From contig NZ_FBXK01000005.1 in NCBI RefSeq assembly GCF_900013425.1, positions 1,364,001 to 1,428,000 of the forward strand: DNA of 64,000 nt. The letters are read 5' to 3'. Of this stretch, positions 1 to 8,209 are shown piece after piece. The DNA comes from Sphingobium sp. Z007. Its GTDB lineage: Bacteria > Pseudomonadota > Alphaproteobacteria > Sphingomonadales > Sphingomonadaceae. The notes beneath the pieces were generated by a model, which did no database searches, was not told the DNA's origin, and saw only the letters and a program-made list of their open reading frames with translations. Made by a program: the position numbers and the translations under genes. How positions within the stretch are numbered: position 1 is the stretch's first letter; every line of letters starts with the position of its first letter.

Positions 1-41
1 TGCGCCATAGCAGGTAAGCATGGCCCCGCCTGATGGCTGGC

Positions 42-494
42 TTATGAGTCGGCCATGTAGAAGTCGCGCAGCGCCCGCGCGTCGTGCAGCGCATTGTGCG
101 GCACGCGGCTGTTGGCCGCCGCGCTGAAGCCGGCGGCGTTGATGAGTTCCAGCCGCAGGCCGAAATCGACGCCCGCCATCTTGCCCGGCCCGGTTACCAG
201 CAGCGCGCAGAAATGCGACAAATCCTCCGGCCAGTCGGCGATGATGACCGGATCGCTGTCCCCTTCCAGATAGGCGGCGACATGGTCGGCCGCTTCGACC
301 CGGTTCAGTTCCAGGTCAATGCCTGGTGGAACATGGCGCAGATAGGGGATGACATGCTTTTCAACCCAAGGTTCGATCTGATGGGGTAGCGGCAGCGTTA
401 CGTAAAATTCCTGATCGCCATGTTCTGGAACGAGCGCGACGCTGATCAGAACGCCGCCAAAGCCGTTGAATTCGGTGTCTAGGAAGTACCGCAT
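42..494 (-). CDS. 3'-5' exoribonuclease-like protein (DEDD fold)
   Basis: Predicted 150-residue RNase-T-like nuclease resembling the small Rv2179c-type 3'-5' exoribonucleases. The N terminus carries a DTEF motif (D6, E8), the first acidic pair of DEDD exonucleases. The C terminus has an HDA motif (D138), the usual last catalytic Asp of the DEDDh type, and a middle acidic stretch (ADWPEDLSHF) could supply the third. An upstream start at 596 would add 34 residues with no family character, so the ATG at 494 directly before the RYFLDTEF strand is preferred. It is divergent from the methyltransferase gene at 662. The substrate cannot be told from sequence. Confidence 0.75.
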   Translation of the reverse strand: MRYFLDTEFNGFGGVLISVALVPEHGDQEFYVTLPLPHQIEPWVEKHVIPYLRHVPPGIDLELNRVEAADHVAAYLEGDSDPVIIADWPEDLSHFCALLVTGPGKMAGVDFGLRLELINAAGFSAAANSRVPHNALHDARALRDFYMADS

Positions 495-661
495 GAAAGG
501 AAAACTGCCTGCTTGTGAATGGGCGTCGAAAGGGGTGACGCCGGAGTTCTGGTGCCTGTAGCATTTGCGCGACGGATGCCAAGCTGCCATGCGCATCGCG
601 CGTGGTGCCCCTAGGATAAATGGCGCGACGAATGGCGTGCGGCAGATGGAAGGAAGCGATC

Positions 662-1333
662 ATGATCCCGCGGGAATATCTGGATTCGGCGCAAGTACCG
701 GGCGGGCAGGAACTCAAGCTGTACCGGCGCGGCGCGGATCATATGATCGTGCTTGATCGCAACGAATTGATGAGCAGCCGGATGAGCGGATCGGAAAAGC
801 AGCTGGCGCTGATGACGATCGAACGGTTGCAGGGGCGCAAGGCGCCGCATCTGCTGGTCGGCGGCTATGGCATGGGCTTTACCCTGCGTGCGGCGCTGGG
901 CGTGCTGGACGGATCGGCGCGCGTGACCGTGGCCGAACTGGTGCCCAAGATCATCGAATGGGCGCGTGGCCCTATGGCCGATCTGATGGCCGGGTGCCTG
1001 GACGATCCCCGCGTCGACCTTCTGATAGAGGATGTCGTGCCGGTGATCGCTGCCGGTAAGGCGACCTATGACGCGATCCTGCTGGACGTCGATAATGGCC
1101 CTGACGGCCTGACCGCTGCCGCCAATGACCGGCTCTATTCGGCCAACGGGTTACAGGTGGCCAAGGCGGCTTTGAAGCCCGGTGGGATATTGGCGGTGTG
1201 GTCGGCGGGGTCGGACGATCCCTTCACCCGTCGCCTGCGCAACGCTGGCTTCGACGTCGATGAAGTGGCGGTCAAGGCGCGCGACAATGGCAAGGGGCCA
1301 CGGCACGTCATCTGGTTCGCCCGGAAGCGATAG
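662..1333 (+). CDS. Spermidine-synthase-like SAM-binding protein
   Basis: A 223-residue Rossmann-fold protein of the spermidine synthase/methyltransferase superfamily. It has a glycine-rich SAM-binding strand-loop (LLVGGYGMGFTL, about residues 66-77), an acidic strand end (VTVAELVPKI) and the YDAILLDVDNGP strand typical of short PspeedE-like proteins often called spermine/spermidine synthases in proteobacteria. The ATG at 662 is preferred over the one at 620 because GAAGGA lies just upstream and the family homology begins there. It converges on dnaE2 with only 23 bases between. The actual substrate is unknown, and true polyamine synthesis is doubtful because the protein is short. Confidence 0.7.
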   Translation: MIPREYLDSAQVPGGQELKLYRRGADHMIVLDRNELMSSRMSGSEKQLALMTIERLQGRKAPHLLVGGYGMGFTLRAALGVLDGSARVTVAELVPKIIEWARGPMADLMAGCLDDPRVDLLIEDVVPVIAAGKATYDAILLDVDNGPDGLTAAANDRLYSANGLQVAKAALKPGGILAVWSAGSDDPFTRRLRNAGFDVDEVAVKARDNGKGPRHVIWFARKR

Positions 1334-1356
1334 CTGTCCTCTTTATGTTTCGGCTC

Positions 1357-4300
1357 TTAATGAAAATCGCGTGATCGCGGCAATATCCGCACGTCCCTGG
1401 GGTGGCGGCGCGGCGACGGCGCGGGCCGGGAATGGACCGGATGCGTGACCTCATCCCCGCGCATCATCGGCTGTTCCTGCAACCAGTCGAGCGCGCGGCT
1501 GGCGTCGGTGACGCGATCAACCATCAGATGGACGACATTCTCCTTGCTGCGCTGGACTTCGCCTTCGATCAGCATCAGGCGCGACGCCATCACTGCGCGC
1601 CGCTGCTTTTCCATGTCGCGCGCCCAGAGCAGCGCATTGACGATGCCGCTTTCATCCTCGATCGTGATGAAGACCGCATTGCCCTTGCCCGGCCGCTGGC
1701 GGATCAGGACCACGCCCGCCACCTTCACCTTCGCGCCATCCTTCGCGCCATTGACCGATGCGCAGTCGATGACGCCACGCCGGGCGAAATGATCGCGCAG
1801 AAACTGCATCGGATGTCCCTTCAGCGACAGCCTGTGGGTCTGATAGTCGATCGCGACCTCTTCGGATAAGGGCATGGCAGGCAGCATGGGATCGGCTTCG
1901 CGGCCGAGTTCGGGCAAATCCTGAGCAGCGAAGAGCGGCAGCTGGGCCGGCGGCACGCGACGTGCTTCCCACCCCGCCTCGCGACGGCTGCGGCCAATCG
2001 ATTGGAGCGCGTCAGCATCCGCTAGCAGATGCAAAGCGCGAGCGGGCATCCCGGCCCGGCGAGCGATATCCTCCATGTCGCGCAGAGCGCTGTCCCGCCG
2101 CGCCGCGATCAAGGCCTTGGCCCATTCCTCGCGGAACCCGTCGATCCGATTGAGGCCGAGACGCAGAATACGTTCCCCTTCCAGACTGCTATTCCAGTCG
2201 CTTGCCTGCACATCGATCGGTCGCACCTCCACGCCATGTTGCTGTGCGTCGCGGACCAGTTGTGCGGGGGCGTAGAAGCCCATCGGCTGGCTGTTGAGCA
2301 GGGCGCAGGTGAAGACCGCGGGATAATGGCATTTCAGCCAGGAGGAGACATAGGCGAGCCAACCGAACGCCTGGGCATGGCTTTCGGGAAAGCCATATTC
2401 GCCGAAACCCTCGATCTGCTTGAAGCAGCGTTCGGCGAAATCCCTTTCATAGCCGCGCTTGACCATGCCCTCGATCAGGTCGGTCTGATATTTGCTGACT
2501 TCTCCGGTGCGACGAAAGGTCGCCATCGCCCGGCGCAACCCATCCGCCTGGGCCGGTGAAAACCCGCCCGCGACGATCGCCAGCTTCATCGCCTGCTCCT
2601 GAAACAGGGGAACGCCCAACGTCTTGCCCAGCACCTCCTTCAACTCATCGGGATTACCGGGAGGGCCGGGTACTTCCGCCTTCTCCTCCCCATTTCGCCG
2701 TCGGAGATAAGGATGGACCATGCCGCCCTGGATCGGGCCGGGCCGCACGATCGCGACCTGGATGACGAGGTCGTAGAGTTCCTTCGGCTTCATTCGGGGC
2801 AGCATCGAGATTTGCGCGCGGCTTTCGACCTGGAAGGTGCCGATGCTATCGCCCTTTTGCAGCATGGCGTAGGTCGCCTTGTCCTCCACCGGCACCCGGT
2901 CCAGAGTCAGGTCGCCCAGGCCATGCAGGCGCATCAGGTCGAAGCTCTTGCGGATCGCGGTCAACATGCCGAGCGCCAGCACATCGACCTTCATCAGTTG
3001 CAGCGTGTCGAGATCATCCTTGTCCCATTCGATGAAGGTGCGGTCGGGCATGGCGGCATTGTGGATCGGAACCAGTTCGTCGAGCCTACCATGGCTCAAC
3101 ACGAAGCCGCCAACATGCTGCGACAAATGCCGGGGATATTCGAGCAACCGGCTCGCCATATCGCGCAGCCGGGCAAGTTCGGGATTGGCGGGATCGAAGC
3201 CGGCTTGGGCCAGTCGGGCTTCGGGCACTTCCTGATCGCCGCTCCAACTGCCCCAGACCGTGCCGGACAGGCGCGCCGTCACATCCTCCGTCAGGCCCAG
3301 CGCCTTGCCGACTTCGCGCAGCGCGCTGCGCTGGCGGTAGCGGATGACGGTCGCGGCGATACCTGCCCGCTCGCGCGTGTAGCGGCGGTAGATATATTGC
3401 ATCACTTCCTCGCGCCGCTCATGTTCGAAATCGACATCGATATCAGGTGGTTCGTCGCGGTTTTCGGATAAAAAGCGGGAGAAGAGCAGTTTCTGCTCGA
3501 CCGGGTCGATGGGGGTGACGCCCAGCAGATAACAGACCAGCGAATTGGCCGCAGACCCCCGTCCCTGACACAGGATCGGCGGATCGAGACTGCGGGCGTA
3601 GGCGACGATGTCGTGGACGGTCAGAAAGTAATAGGCGTAGTTTTTGAGTCGGATCAGCCGAAACTCGTCATTCAGCACGTTGCGATAGGCGGGCGGCAAT
3701 CCGTCTGGGAAGCGCGCCTTCGCCGTTTCCTCAACCAGATGTTCGAGCCAGTCCTGCGGCGCCCAGCCCTCCGGCACCGGCTCATGCGGATATTCATAGA
3801 CCAGTTGGTCGAGGTTGAAGTCGATGCAACCCAGCAAGTGCTGCGTCGCGGCGATGGCCTCCGGGCAGGCAGTGAACAGGCGCGCCATTTCGGCAGGGGC
3901 TTTCAGGTGCCGCTCGGCATTGGGCGCAAGACGGCGGCCAGCGGTCTGGATCGTCAGCCCTTCGCGGATGCAGGTCAGCATGTCTTGCATCGGCCGATCC
4001 TCCGCTTCCGCAAAGAGGGCGTCGTTGGTGGCGATCAACGGCACGCCGCATTGCGCCGCCAGCATCCTGCGCCGGGCCAGCATCCGCGCGTCGCGCCCGG
4101 AACGCCCCATAGTCGCCGCGAGCCAGAGGTGCGGGGTAAGCGCCCGCAGTTGCTTCAGCAGGGCTGCGTCGCCGTCCATCGCGATCAACGCCATGTCCTG
4201 CGCATGATCGATCAGGTCCGACAGATTGAGTTCGCATGTCCCCTTGATCGCGCGGCGATTGCCCAGCGTCAGCAACCGGGTCAGCCGTCCCCAGCCGAAA

Positions 4301-4566
4301 CGGGTCATCGGGTAAGCCACAATGTCGGGCGTGCCGTCGGCAAAGACCAGCCGGGCGCCGACGATCACGCGCATGGTGACGCCCAACGGCTGCAAATCCT
4401 TAAGCGCCTGATGCGCGCGCACCACGCCCGCCACCGTATTACGATCGGCAATGCCGATGCCGGTCATGCCCAGATGCGCGGCCTGCTGCACCATGATGGC
4501 GGGATGGGACGCGCCACGCAGGAAGCTGAAATTGGTGGCGGCAACGACCTCTGCAAAGTTGCTCAT
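1357..4566 (-). CDS. dnaE2: Error-prone DNA polymerase DnaE2
   Basis: Alternative C-family polymerase that carries out damage-induced translesion synthesis with ImuA and ImuB. The protein has 1069 residues, the normal DnaE2 length (shorter than replicative DnaE1 at about 1160). A PHP domain fills the first roughly 200 residues. The polymerase catalytic motif PDIDVDF lies at about D375/D377, with a C-terminal OB-fold region after residue about 950 (VKVAGVVLIRQRPG). Its ATG overlaps the imuB stop by 4 bases (ATGA), so the two are translationally coupled. It is the last gene of the SOS cassette, whose promoter lies before imuA. Confidence 0.97.
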   Translation of the reverse strand: MSNFAEVVAATNFSFLRGASHPAIMVQQAAHLGMTGIGIADRNTVAGVVRAHQALKDLQPLGVTMRVIVGARLVFADGTPDIVAYPMTRFGWGRLTRLLTLGNRRAIKGTCELNLSDLIDHAQDMALIAMDGDAALLKQLRALTPHLWLAATMGRSGRDARMLARRRMLAAQCGVPLIATNDALFAEAEDRPMQDMLTCIREGLTIQTAGRRLAPNAERHLKAPAEMARLFTACPEAIAATQHLLGCIDFNLDQLVYEYPHEPVPEGWAPQDWLEHLVEETAKARFPDGLPPAYRNVLNDEFRLIRLKNYAYYFLTVHDIVAYARSLDPPILCQGRGSAANSLVCYLLGVTPIDPVEQKLLFSRFLSENRDEPPDIDVDFEHERREEVMQYIYRRYTRERAGIAATVIRYRQRSALREVGKALGLTEDVTARLSGTVWGSWSGDQEVPEARLAQAGFDPANPELARLRDMASRLLEYPRHLSQHVGGFVLSHGRLDELVPIHNAAMPDRTFIEWDKDDLDTLQLMKVDVLALGMLTAIRKSFDLMRLHGLGDLTLDRVPVEDKATYAMLQKGDSIGTFQVESRAQISMLPRMKPKELYDLVIQVAIVRPGPIQGGMVHPYLRRRNGEEKAEVPGPPGNPDELKEVLGKTLGVPLFQEQAMKLAIVAGGFSPAQADGLRRAMATFRRTGEVSKYQTDLIEGMVKRGYERDFAERCFKQIEGFGEYGFPESHAQAFGWLAYVSSWLKCHYPAVFTCALLNSQPMGFYAPAQLVRDAQQHGVEVRPIDVQASDWNSSLEGERILRLGLNRIDGFREEWAKALIAARRDSALRDMEDIARRAGMPARALHLLADADALQSIGRSRREAGWEARRVPPAQLPLFAAQDLPELGREADPMLPAMPLSEEVAIDYQTHRLSLKGHPMQFLRDHFARRGVIDCASVNGAKDGAKVKVAGVVLIRQRPGKGNAVFITIEDESGIVNALLWARDMEKQRRAVMASRLMLIEGEVQRSKENVVHLMVDRVTDASRALDWLQEQPMMRGDEVTHPVHSRPAPSPRRHPRDVRILPRSRDFH

Positions 4567-6116
4567 GCGAAGAGGCCGTGCAGATACCAGCGTATCTCTA
4601 CCTCTTCGCCAAACAGGCCATGGCGGAACATCCAGTAGCGGCGCCCGTCGCTATCCTCTATCCGGTAATAGTCGCGCGTCTTGCCAGCCCCGCCCGGCTG
4701 ATGCCCGTCCCGCCTGCGCCACCATTCCGCCGCGATCCGCTCCGGCCCTTCGGCCAGCCGCACCTCATGCAGATGGTCGCGCCAGCGGAAGCGCTGGGGC
4801 GGGCCGTCGGGCACGCCAGCGATCACCGCCACCGGCTGGGGCGGGTCGAACAGCAGCAGCGGCCGGGGTGGACGATCCTCCACTATCGGCCAGGGCTGCT
4901 GCCGGGACTGCGTCGCTGGCAGCAGCCTTTGCGCGCCTTCGGGGATATGCCGGTCGCAGGGTTGAAGGCGACGGACATTATCTGGGCCGAGGCGAATACC
5001 GAGCCGATCAATCAGCGCGACGATGCCGTCCTCCGCCGCCCGCGCTTCCCCATCCATCGCCTGCTGCCGTTCGGCCAGCGGCTCCACACGCGGCACCGCC
5101 AGCAGCACGGCGTCGAAGCCGAAGCCGGGATCGAGCGGATCGGCCATCGTATCGATCCGCTCGCGCAGCAGGCGCAGCACGGCGGCGGGATCGCGCACCG
5201 GCTGCCCGGTTTCGATCGCCAGCCCCTGGCGCGCGCCATCGCTGCGCAACAGACGGATGACGAAACGCCGGCCGCCCAGCTTGCGCGCCTCCATCTGCCG
5301 CGCCGCCTGATCCAGCAGATCCTCGATCACGTCCATGACATCTTCGGTCCGGGCGATGGGTTCTGGGAAGCGCGCCTCGGCCCGGATTGGGGCGGCGGCG
5401 CAGCGCGGCGCGATCGGGCTGGGTGCTTCGCCCAATATCTGGCGCAAGCGGGTGACCGCCTGTTCGCCAAAGCGGGCGGCGATCATCCCCATCGGGCGTT
5501 TGGCCAGGTCGCCGATGCTGCGCAGGCCGGCCTGGCGCAGGGCGGCCAGTGCGCCATCGTCCAGTTCGAGCGCCGCGACCGGCAGTGCGGCCACATCACT
5601 GCCGCGTCCGCCATGCCGCGCCAGCGCGCGGGCGGCCATGGCGTTGGGACCGAAGGCATGACGGCTGACATGGCCTGCCATCGCCCGCGCCTGTTGCGCC
5701 AGCGAGCGCGCACCACCGAACAGATGGCTGCAACCGCTGATGTCGAGGATGAGACCATCGGGTGCATCCAGCGCGACCATGGGCGTGAAATGGCGCATCG
5801 CCTCCAGCAAGCGGTCCAGCGCATGCGCATCAGCGACGGGATCAGCCGGACGCGTGACGAGCGTCGGGCAGCGCGCCCGCGCGTCGGCCAGCGTCATGCC
5901 GACCGCCAATCCCTGCTCAACCGCCAGCGCATCCACCGCCGTCAGTCGCAGCGCATTGCCAACCCGCGTCACCAGCGCCAGGGGGTCGGGCCCGCCAGGC
6001 TCAGGCGACCTGTCGCTGGTCCGCCCCATCGTCGCCCGCATCCGTTCGCAGGCGAGAAAAGGGAACCACAGCGCCAGGCAAAGGCGCTTGCCCCCCTGCA
6101 TCCGTTCCGTCTGCAT
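4563..6116 (-). CDS. imuB: ImuB, inactive Y-family polymerase subunit of the mutasome
   Basis: Y-family (DinB/UmuC-like) protein that in characterised systems recruits DnaE2 to the beta clamp. The fold is seen along the protein (thumb-like helix-hairpin-helix near 'LRSIGDLAKRPMGMIAARFG', little-finger region after about residue 240). The N-terminal strand reads LALWFPFLACERM, where catalytic DinB proteins have an Asp-containing DMDxFF motif, so the polymerase site is probably dead, as known for ImuB. Starts are possible at GTG 6137, ATG 6116 or ATG 6101. I chose 6116 for its GAAGGTGG upstream, with low certainty. All options overlap the end of imuA, and dnaE2 follows with a 4-base overlap. 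Confidence 0.93.
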   Translation of the reverse strand: MQTERMQGGKRLCLALWFPFLACERMRATMGRTSDRSPEPGGPDPLALVTRVGNALRLTAVDALAVEQGLAVGMTLADARARCPTLVTRPADPVADAHALDRLLEAMRHFTPMVALDAPDGLILDISGCSHLFGGARSLAQQARAMAGHVSRHAFGPNAMAARALARHGGRGSDVAALPVAALELDDGALAALRQAGLRSIGDLAKRPMGMIAARFGEQAVTRLRQILGEAPSPIAPRCAAAPIRAEARFPEPIARTEDVMDVIEDLLDQAARQMEARKLGGRRFVIRLLRSDGARQGLAIETGQPVRDPAAVLRLLRERIDTMADPLDPGFGFDAVLLAVPRVEPLAERQQAMDGEARAAEDGIVALIDRLGIRLGPDNVRRLQPCDRHIPEGAQRLLPATQSRQQPWPIVEDRPPRPLLLFDPPQPVAVIAGVPDGPPQRFRWRDHLHEVRLAEGPERIAAEWWRRRDGHQPGGAGKTRDYYRIEDSDGRRYWMFRHGLFGEEVEIRWYLHGLFA

Positions 6117-6759
6117 CCCTGAAACATCCACCTTCACTATCCCAAGTCAGCCGCCAGCGTGCCCCCGCCGGCCCGCCACGACAGCGGAGCAATTCAGCCT
6201 CGATCGCCGGCCAGCCGGGCGCGTCCGCCTCCAACGCGACGGAGGGCGCGCTTTTGATCGTCCAGCGGGTTTGCGCGCCGCTCGATCGCGGTTCGGCATC
6301 GCTCCGCAGCAATATTATGCAGGCGCCGGAGGCTTCCGCCGCCAACACCAGGCGGCGGCTGGCGGTCAGGTCATAGTCGGCAAAGCGCCCCTCGCTTTCC
6401 ATCAGCACCCCCGCCACGCCCGGACAGCGCGCCGCCTCCAGCCCGGCGCGCAGCATGTCGACCTCGGTCCGCGTCTCCACGATCGTCAGGCGACTGGGCT
6501 CAATGCCCAGTAGCGCCAGTCCGTCCCCCGAAAACAGTGTCGGCAGGCGCTGGCGGCGCGGCGTGCGCAGGGCAAAGATCGCCCCTGCCCCGGCAAGCGC
6601 CCCTTGCGTCAGGGCAAAGGCAAGCGCCGCCGCCCGATCCGCGGCCTGGCTGTGAATTTCATGCAGATGCCCTTGCTCAAGCGCCGGACAGGACGCTTGC
6701 GCTTCTGACGCATGCCGTCCTTTCGTACGCGCGCCGTTAATGGGACCATTGCTTGTCAT
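6001..6759 (-). CDS. imuA: ImuA, RecA-like mutasome accessory protein
   Basis: First gene of the imuA-imuB-dnaE2 SOS cassette. The 252-residue protein has the alphaproteobacterial ImuA pattern: an N-terminal 'LHEI' strand, a RecA-like core with 'ARCPGVAGVLMES', 'DLTASRRLVLAAEASG' and 'CIILLRSDA', and the C-terminal 'ELLRCRGGPAGARWRLTWD' block. I see no intact Walker A motif. Its 3' end overlaps imuB by more than 100 bases in another frame, a compact arrangement. A LexA box lies 20 bases upstream of the start codon, which argues for direct SOS control of all three genes. Confidence 0.9.
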   Translation of the reverse strand: MTSNGPINGARTKGRHASEAQASCPALEQGHLHEIHSQAADRAAALAFALTQGALAGAGAIFALRTPRRQRLPTLFSGDGLALLGIEPSRLTIVETRTEVDMLRAGLEAARCPGVAGVLMESEGRFADYDLTASRRLVLAAEASGACIILLRSDAEPRSSGAQTRWTIKSAPSVALEADAPGWPAIEAELLRCRGGPAGARWRLTWDSEGGCFRDADGTDAGGQAPLPGAVVPFSRLRTDAGDDGADQRQVA

Positions 6760-6778
6760 ATCTCGAATCGCTCACCAT

Positions 6779-6793
6779 GTTCTTCTTATGTTC
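6779..6793 (-). promoter_or_regulatory. LexA (SOS) box upstream of imuA
   Basis: The plus strand reads GTTCTTCTTATGTTC, a perfect GTTC-N7-GTTC direct repeat, which is the established LexA operator form of Alphaproteobacteria. It ends 20 bases before the imuA ATG at 6759, where a repressor would block the promoter of imuA-imuB-dnaE2. Confidence 0.88.
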
Positions 6794-6825
6794 TCAATGC
6801 GCGCGTTCGTCCAGCATGAAAGGGC

Positions 6826-7401
6826 GTGATGCTGACGCGCAATCTGAGGGAGACGATCGCTGCGAGCCAAGACGCTGACGGTGATCGAAAGCCGCGTAGC
6901 CGCCATGATGAAGGGCGAGGTCAAAGCGTCCCGCGCGCGGCTGGCGCTGGCCAACAGCAATCTAGACCGCGACCGAAGCGCGCATTGCCTGCAACCAGGC
7001 AATCGGCTAATTGTTGGCGGCCGACAGCGGTGGCGGTGTCCTCAACCGCATCGGCATCAACACGCCGGCGGCGGGGTAGGTGATCGCACGCAGCGTCGCG
7101 CCGGGCCAGATGGTCGACGCCAATGCCGAACTTTTCGCGTCGGACCGTGTCGCTCTCGCTCCAGTTGCAATCCGCCGATGCCGGTCGGATGAAGCCAGGC
7201 AACAGCGTTACCGTCACGGCGGCGGGGCGACGGCGCCTGTCCGTTTCGTGTCGCCGGTGCTGGACGAACAGGCCCGGCTTTACCGGCGTGCCGATGGCGC
7301 TGGTGGGCGGAGTGCTGACGCTGTTCGTGCTGCCTACCCTCTATGATCGCTATGGCGGACGGCCAAGGTACAGCGCGGCAGCGCAGGCTATGGCGGCCTG
7401 A
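6826..7401 (+). pseudogene. Remnant of a CzcB-type adaptor fused to a CzcA RND C-terminus
   Basis: No single reading frame is intact, but consecutive frame-shifted stretches read as a heavy-metal RND membrane-fusion protein. They are an 'IESRVAAMMKGEVKASRARLALAN' helical-hairpin piece (about 6881-6970), 'GVLNRIGINTPAAG' then an in-frame stop and 'VIARSVAPGQMVDANAELF' (about 7035-7140), 'SADAGRMKPGNSVTVTA' (about 7165-7215) and 'VRFVSPVLDEQARL' (about 7240-7280). These run into 'GGVLTLFVLPTLYDRYGG' (about 7300-7355), the last transmembrane helix of a CzcA/CusA pump. At least three frameshifts, one stop and a large internal deletion are needed, so the efflux operon is dead here. Confidence 0.72.
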
Positions 7402-7415
7402 ATGTCGTGCAAGCT

Positions 7416-7442
7416 GAGGGAGCGGTTACCCACCGCTCCCTC
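7416..7442. terminator. Perfect 11-bp hairpin between pseudogene and peroxiredoxin gene
   Basis: GAGGGAGCGGT is followed by a 5-base loop and its exact complement. It sits 12 bases past the minus-strand stop at 7455 and just after the plus-strand efflux remnant. There is no U-tract on the downstream side in either direction (five T residues precede it on the minus strand), so its role as a terminator is plausible but not canonical. Confidence 0.45.
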
Positions 7443-7454
7443 AAAAAGACGTCG

Positions 7455-8120
7455 TCAGGATTGGCTTTCATTGATCCAGCGCAGGATGTTGCCCGTTTCC
7501 GGCCGTGCCAGCCAGTCCGGGCTGACATGAAGCCACTGAACAACGCGCCCCGCCCCCACCAGCAGCGCGGCGGGCTGGGGCAATTCCCAGTCGTTGGTGC
7601 CGGTCACTTCGCCGATCCAGCCGGCAGGAGGCGGGGACGGGCGATCGTCGGGCTGGAAGCTGATGCCCAGCAGGCGCGCAAGGCGGTTATCCCTGTCGGA
7701 GGCCACGGGGAAAGGCAGGCCGTGCCGCGTCTTGATGTCGCGCAGGCGATCAGGCTGCTGCGGGCTGAGCGCCACCAGCCTGATGTTGCGATCTGCAAGC
7801 GCGGGATGCAACGTATCGGCATAATAGGGCAAGGCGATGTTGCAGGCCGGGCAGCCGGCGAAGCGGAAGAAGATGAACAAGGCCGGGCCATCGGCGGTCA
7901 GCCTGTCCAGATCGAGCGTACCGCCGCCGACTTCGGCGAAGGACAAAGGCGGCAGGATGTCGCCCGGTTGGGCCACGTTCGCGGGGTCGAAGCGGTCGAC
8001 CAGTTGTTGGCGCTGGGCTGCATTGGCCGCCAGTTGCGTTGCAGGCCAGTTGCGCTCACGCTCAGCCTGCAAAGCGGCGTAACGGTCCTTGAGCGTTTCG
8101 GTGAGAAGTGTCGCCATCAT
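7455..8120 (-). CDS. Peroxiredoxin/thioredoxin-fold protein (AhpC-TSA like)
   Basis: A 221-residue redox protein. An N-terminal helical segment of about 50 residues precedes a thioredoxin fold that starts at 'PGDILPPLSF'. The strand 'LFIFFRFAGCPAC' carries a CPAC redox centre (C90, C93), followed by a cis-Pro region near 'ELPQPAALLVGAGRVV'. This matches the group annotated as peroxiredoxin-like or redoxin proteins and would reduce peroxides or exchange disulfides. I see no signal peptide, so it is probably cytoplasmic. It is transcribed alone, 89 bases downstream of the sulfur operon, and might be a late member of that transcript. Confidence 0.8.
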   Translation of the reverse strand: MMATLLTETLKDRYAALQAERERNWPATQLAANAAQRQQLVDRFDPANVAQPGDILPPLSFAEVGGGTLDLDRLTADGPALFIFFRFAGCPACNIALPYYADTLHPALADRNIRLVALSPQQPDRLRDIKTRHGLPFPVASDRDNRLARLLGISFQPDDRPSPPPAGWIGEVTGTNDWELPQPAALLVGAGRVVQWLHVSPDWLARPETGNILRWINESQS

Positions 8121-8209
8121 GGTCTCCTTGGGTCTGGACTATGATGGCGACAGGCGGTGCTCCTCGCTAATGAGAGTTTCGGCGTGAGTGACGAAAAATC
8201 GTCATAGTT

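Noticed and set aside
1402..1869. Long plus-strand ORFs opposite dnaE2 and imuB
   Set aside because: High-GC antisense shadows. The minus-strand proteins have full domain homology and catalytic motifs, and the plus frames have none.
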